From positions 1 through 9,639 of the forward strand of contig JAJPZP010000182.1 in NCBI GenBank assembly GCA_021204285.1: 9,639 bases of DNA, given 5' to 3'. Shown here in pieces: positions 6,800 through 9,639 of the stretch. Origin of the DNA: Lachnospiraceae bacterium. Lineage in GTDB: Bacteria > Bacillota > Clostridia > Lachnospirales > Lachnospiraceae. How positions within the stretch are numbered: position 1 is the stretch's first letter; each line of letters starts with the position of its first letter. Under the pieces are notes generated by a model. That model was not told where the DNA came from and ran no database searches. It worked only from the letters and a program-made list of their open reading frames with translations. The translations under genes and the position numbers were made by a program.

Positions 6800-7585
6800 A
6801 TGGCAAAATTTGTAGTAATCGGTGAGAGATTGTCTACGACGGCACCGAGCGTTAACAAGGCTTTCACCTCGAGGGATCCGGAGCCGATCATTCAGCGTGC
6901 GAAGCAGCAGCTGGACGCGGGTGCGACCTATCTGGATGTCAATATCGGACCGGCTGAGAATGATGGACCGGATCTGATGAAGTGGGCGGTGCAGCTGCTC
7001 CAGAGCGAGTTCGACAATGTTCCGCTGGCACTCGATACGGCGAACAAGGCGGCGATCGAAGCGGGCATTTCCGTCTACAATCGCGCAAAAGGAAAACCGA
7101 TCGTAAACTCGGCTGACGCTGCGGGCAGAATCGAGTACATAGACCTTGCCGCTGCAAATGATGCCATTGTCATCGCTCTGTGCAATGGCGAGGGCATTGC
7201 AAAAGACAATGACGAGCGTATGATGTACTGCCAGACCATGCTTGAGAGAGGCATGGAGCACGGCATGGATCCGTCAGACCTCTGGTTTGATCCGCTGTTC
7301 CTTGTTATCAAGGGTATGCAGGACAAGCAGATGCAGATTCTGGAATGCATCAAGATGATTTCCGATATGGAGCTGAACTCCACCGGCGGTCTTTCGAATA
7401 ACTCGAACGGTATGCCGAAGCATATTCGTCCGATCATGGATTCCGCAATGGTAGCTATGGCCATGATGTGTGGCCTGACCTCCGCGATCGTGAACCCGAA
7501 CGACCTTCGTCTGATGGAGACGATCAAGTCCTGCGATATTATCAAGAATAACAATCTGTATGCGGACTCCTATCTGGAGATCTAA
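6800..7585 (+). CDS. acsE: Methyltetrahydrofolate:corrinoid iron-sulfur protein methyltransferase (AcsE)
   Basis: This enzyme transfers the N5-methyl group of methyl-H4folate to Co(I) of the AcsCD corrinoid protein, linking the methyl and carbonyl branches. It has 261 residues (262 in Moorella MeTr) and a pterin-binding TIM-barrel fold like that of dihydropteroate synthase and the MetH pterin domain. Visible motifs are VVIGER (residues 5-10), LDVNIGPA (45-52), ALDTAN with D79 (Moorella D75), LWFDPL with D164 (Moorella D160), and GLSNNS with N200, the equivalent of catalytic N199 that helps activate N5. The alternative start at 6794 adds two residues. The gene is separated from acsC by 68 nt containing a GC-rich hairpin, but has no obvious promoter of its own. 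DHPS is excluded by the motifs, length and neighbours. Confidence 0.96.
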   Translation: MAKFVVIGERLSTTAPSVNKAFTSRDPEPIIQRAKQQLDAGATYLDVNIGPAENDGPDLMKWAVQLLQSEFDNVPLALDTANKAAIEAGISVYNRAKGKPIVNSADAAGRIEYIDLAAANDAIVIALCNGEGIAKDNDERMMYCQTMLERGMEHGMDPSDLWFDPLFLVIKGMQDKQMQILECIKMISDMELNSTGGLSNNSNGMPKHIRPIMDSAMVAMAMMCGLTSAIVNPNDLRLMETIKSCDIIKNNNLYADSYLEI

Positions 7586-7601
7586 TCAGAGAAGGATAAG
7601 G

Positions 7602-7627
7602 AGAGGCACAAAGGATTTTGTGCCTCT
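7602..7627 (+). terminator. Hairpin between acsE and acsB2, possible weak terminator or attenuator
   Basis: AGAGGCACAAA (7602-7612) pairs perfectly with TTTGTGCCTCT (7617-7627) around a 4-nt loop. Two further G-U pairs are possible at the base. The tail TTGTATAT is only weakly U-rich, so partial termination or mRNA stabilisation is as likely as full termination. It may lower acsB2 output relative to acsDCE. Confidence 0.5.
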
Positions 7628-7667
7628 TTGTATATAAGCAGACATGTGAACAGGAGGTAATTGTAAA

Positions 7668-9639
7668 ATGGGTGCTTTGACAGATTTAATTTATGGGGGG
7701 TCCAATGCGGTAGCTGGTCTGACAGAGGGTGCTGTGAACGACGCAATCGCAAAACACGGGGAGGATGCAAAAGTATCTTTTGGCGATACGGCGTATTTTC
7801 TTCCGCCCATCTATGCGGCCACGGGCGTGAAGGTCGCAAAACTCGGCGATCTGCCGGCCTGTGTGGGCGTGCTCAAGAGTCTGATCACCAATGAGGAAGA
7901 TCTTGGCGCGGCTCTGAATGCGGGTCTTGCGACGGCAGTCGGCGCGGAGATTCTCGAGGCTCTGAAATACGTGGAGAATGAGAATCCTTACGCGGAGGAC
8001 AGCGGCATCGGCTTCGTGCCGGATCCGATCATCCGTTCGCTCGGCGTACCGCTTGTCACGGGCGATATCCCCGGTGTGGCGGTTATCCTTGGTAAGGCTG
8101 ACAACGCGGCGGACGTGGCGAAGATCGTGAAGGATTACCAGAGCAAGGGTATCATGTCCTTCCTGGTGGGCGATGTCATCGAGCAATGTATGGAAAGCGG
8201 CGTAAAGATCGGTCTTGACTACCGTGTTGTCCCGCTTGGACATGACGTGACGGCTGTGATTCATGTTGTGACAGTTGCGATCCGTGCGGCACTGATCTTC
8301 GGCAATGTGAAGCCGGGCGATCTGGCGGGACTTCTCGCCTACACGAAGGAACGTGTTCCGGCTTATGTGAATACGTTCGGGGCGTTGGACGCGGTGACCC
8401 TATCCGCGGGTGCGGGCGCAATTGCGCTTGGCTTCCCGGTGATTACGGACATCGATCTCGGCGATCTGCAGATTGCGGGAGCGCTGGAGTCTGTGACCGA
8501 CCATGATGCGACGGTGAAGAAGAGCCTTGAGCTTCGCAATATCAAGATTAAAGTAACGGAAATCCCGATTCCGGTGGCATTCGCCTCCACCTATGAGGGC
8601 GAGATCATCCGCCGCGGCGATATGCAGATCGAGTTTGACGGCTCCAGAAAGGATTGCTTCGAGCTGGTCGTCACGAAGGACGCCTCCGAGATCGAGGATC
8701 ACGAGTTCAAGCTCATCGGGCCGGATTTCGACGCGATGGAAGAGGGCAGTAAGCAGAATATCGCATACATCGTAAACGTTGCGGGTAAGAATATGCAGTC
8801 CGACTTTGAGCCGGTCTTCGAGCGTAAATTCCACAGCTATATCAACTGTGTGGAGGGTATTATGCACACCGGACAGCGTGACATGATCCGTGTCCGCATC
8901 AGCAAAGATACCTTCGCGGCAGGCTTCCGCGCAAAGGATCTGGCGGAGGTGCTGTACTGCAATGTCATGAACGAGTTCGATGCGGTTGTCGACAAGTGTT
9001 CTGTGACGATCGTGACGGACGCGGCAGAGTGCACGAAGCTGCGCCATGAGCTGGCGGTTCCGGCCTATGATGCGCGTGATGAGAGACTGACCTCCCTGAC
9101 CGATGAGTCCGTGCCGGTTTACTACAGCTGCATCATGTGCCAGGCCTTCTCGCCGAGCCATGTGTGTGTCGTCACCCCGGAGCGCCTTGGACTCTGTGGC
9201 GCTGTGTCGTGGCTGGATGCGAAGGCGACGAATCAGCTCGATCCGGAAGGACCCTGCCAGGTTATCACGAAGGAAAGAGTTATCGACGAGAATCTCGGAC
9301 GCTACGAGGATGTCGACGAGGCGGTCAACAAGTTCTCGCAGGGTGCTCTTGAGCATGTGACGCTCTACTCGATCATGGAAGATCCGATGACCTCCTGCGG
9401 CTGCTTCGAGTGCATCTGTGGCATCGAGCCCTTCTCGAACGGCGTGATCATCGCGAACCGTGAGTACGCCGGCATGACGCCTCTTGGCATGACCTTTGCG
9501 GACCTTGCGGGTATGACCGGTGGCGGCGTGCAGACCCCGGGCTTCATGGGCCACGGCAAGCACTTTATCTCCTCCAAGAAGTTCATGAAGGCAGAGGGCG
9601 GCGTGGAGCGCATCGTCTGGATGCCGAAGGATCTGAAGG
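7668..9639 (+). CDS. acsB: Acetyl-CoA synthase, copy 2 (AcsB2, 3' end outside window)
   Basis: This is a second acetyl-CoA synthase of the same reaction type as AcsB1. It is open from ATG 7668 (AGGAGG at 7652-7657, 10-nt spacing) to the window edge without a stop. It shows 657 of an expected 711 or so residues; about 54 C-terminal residues are missing. A-cluster ligands are intact: C488, C491, C500, C510 and C577-G578-C579. Residues 310-657 align without gaps to AcsB1 311-658 at about 94% identity (roughly 21 differences by my count). Residues 1-309 are only about half identical and lack the five extra cysteines of AcsB1. This N-domain (DTAYFLPPIYAATG, KLGDLP) looks closer to what I recall of Moorella ACS. 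It lies 82 nt after acsE and is probably read with acsDCE through a hairpin. Both copies appear catalytically competent. Confidence 0.96.
   Translation, partial: MGALTDLIYGGSNAVAGLTEGAVNDAIAKHGEDAKVSFGDTAYFLPPIYAATGVKVAKLGDLPACVGVLKSLITNEEDLGAALNAGLATAVGAEILEALKYVENENPYAEDSGIGFVPDPIIRSLGVPLVTGDIPGVAVILGKADNAADVAKIVKDYQSKGIMSFLVGDVIEQCMESGVKIGLDYRVVPLGHDVTAVIHVVTVAIRAALIFGNVKPGDLAGLLAYTKERVPAYVNTFGALDAVTLSAGAGAIALGFPVITDIDLGDLQIAGALESVTDHDATVKKSLELRNIKIKVTEIPIPVAFASTYEGEIIRRGDMQIEFDGSRKDCFELVVTKDASEIEDHEFKLIGPDFDAMEEGSKQNIAYIVNVAGKNMQSDFEPVFERKFHSYINCVEGIMHTGQRDMIRVRISKDTFAAGFRAKDLAEVLYCNVMNEFDAVVDKCSVTIVTDAAECTKLRHELAVPAYDARDERLTSLTDESVPVYYSCIMCQAFSPSHVCVVTPERLGLCGAVSWLDAKATNQLDPEGPCQVITKERVIDENLGRYEDVDEAVNKFSQGALEHVTLYSIMEDPMTSCGCFECICGIEPFSNGVIIANREYAGMTPLGMTFADLAGMTGGGVQTPGFMGHGKHFISSKKFMKAEGGVERIVWMPKDLK

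Noticed and set aside
7609..7636. Possible promoter for acsB2 using TATATA at 7631-7636
   Set aside because: No acceptable -35 box lies at the right distance, and the region is already explained by the hairpin.
8400..9563. Antisense open frame (387 codons) opposite acsB2
   Set aside because: It resembles the acsB1 antisense frame only because the sense genes are paralogues. There is no independent support for a protein.

Overview
The window is part of a Wood-Ljungdahl (reductive acetyl-CoA) pathway locus from an anaerobic acetogenic Firmicute. The gene set and order, the short CODH loop seen in clostridial-type enzymes, the strong GGAGG-type ribosome binding sites and the moderately GC-rich codon use suggest a Clostridia/Lachnospiraceae-like organism. 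That placement is inference. All genes lie on the + strand.

Left block (1-4021): the 3' part of cooS/acsA (carbon monoxide dehydrogenase catalytic subunit, truncated by the window start), then cooC (nickel-insertion ATPase), then a full acsB (acetyl-CoA synthase, called AcsB1 here) that starts at GTG. The gaps are 24-28 nt, so these look co-transcribed.

Middle (4022-4421): a 400-nt gap without a gene. It holds two tandem copies of a 114-bp palindrome-rich repeat, a long perfect hairpin, and a good extended -10 promoter that drives the next block.

Right block (4422-9639): acsD and acsC (small and large subunits of the corrinoid iron-sulfur protein), acsE (methyltetrahydrofolate:CFeSP methyltransferase), then a second acsB (AcsB2) that runs off the right edge with 657 residues visible. 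Hairpins without a clear U-tract lie between acsC and acsE and between acsE and acsB2.

Together the genes encode most of the carbonyl branch. AcsE moves the methyl group from methyl-H4folate to cobalt in AcsCD. CooS, matured with CooC, reduces CO2 to CO. AcsB joins CO, the methyl group and CoA into acetyl-CoA.

The main point of interest is the pair of acsB paralogues flanking acsDCE. Their N-terminal domains (about 310 residues) are only roughly half identical, while the remaining 348 shared residues are about 94% identical, with a sharp change at the domain boundary. All A-cluster ligands are present in both. I see no entirely new system here. The cluster is a known pathway with an unusual duplicated synthase and an uncharacterised structured repeat.
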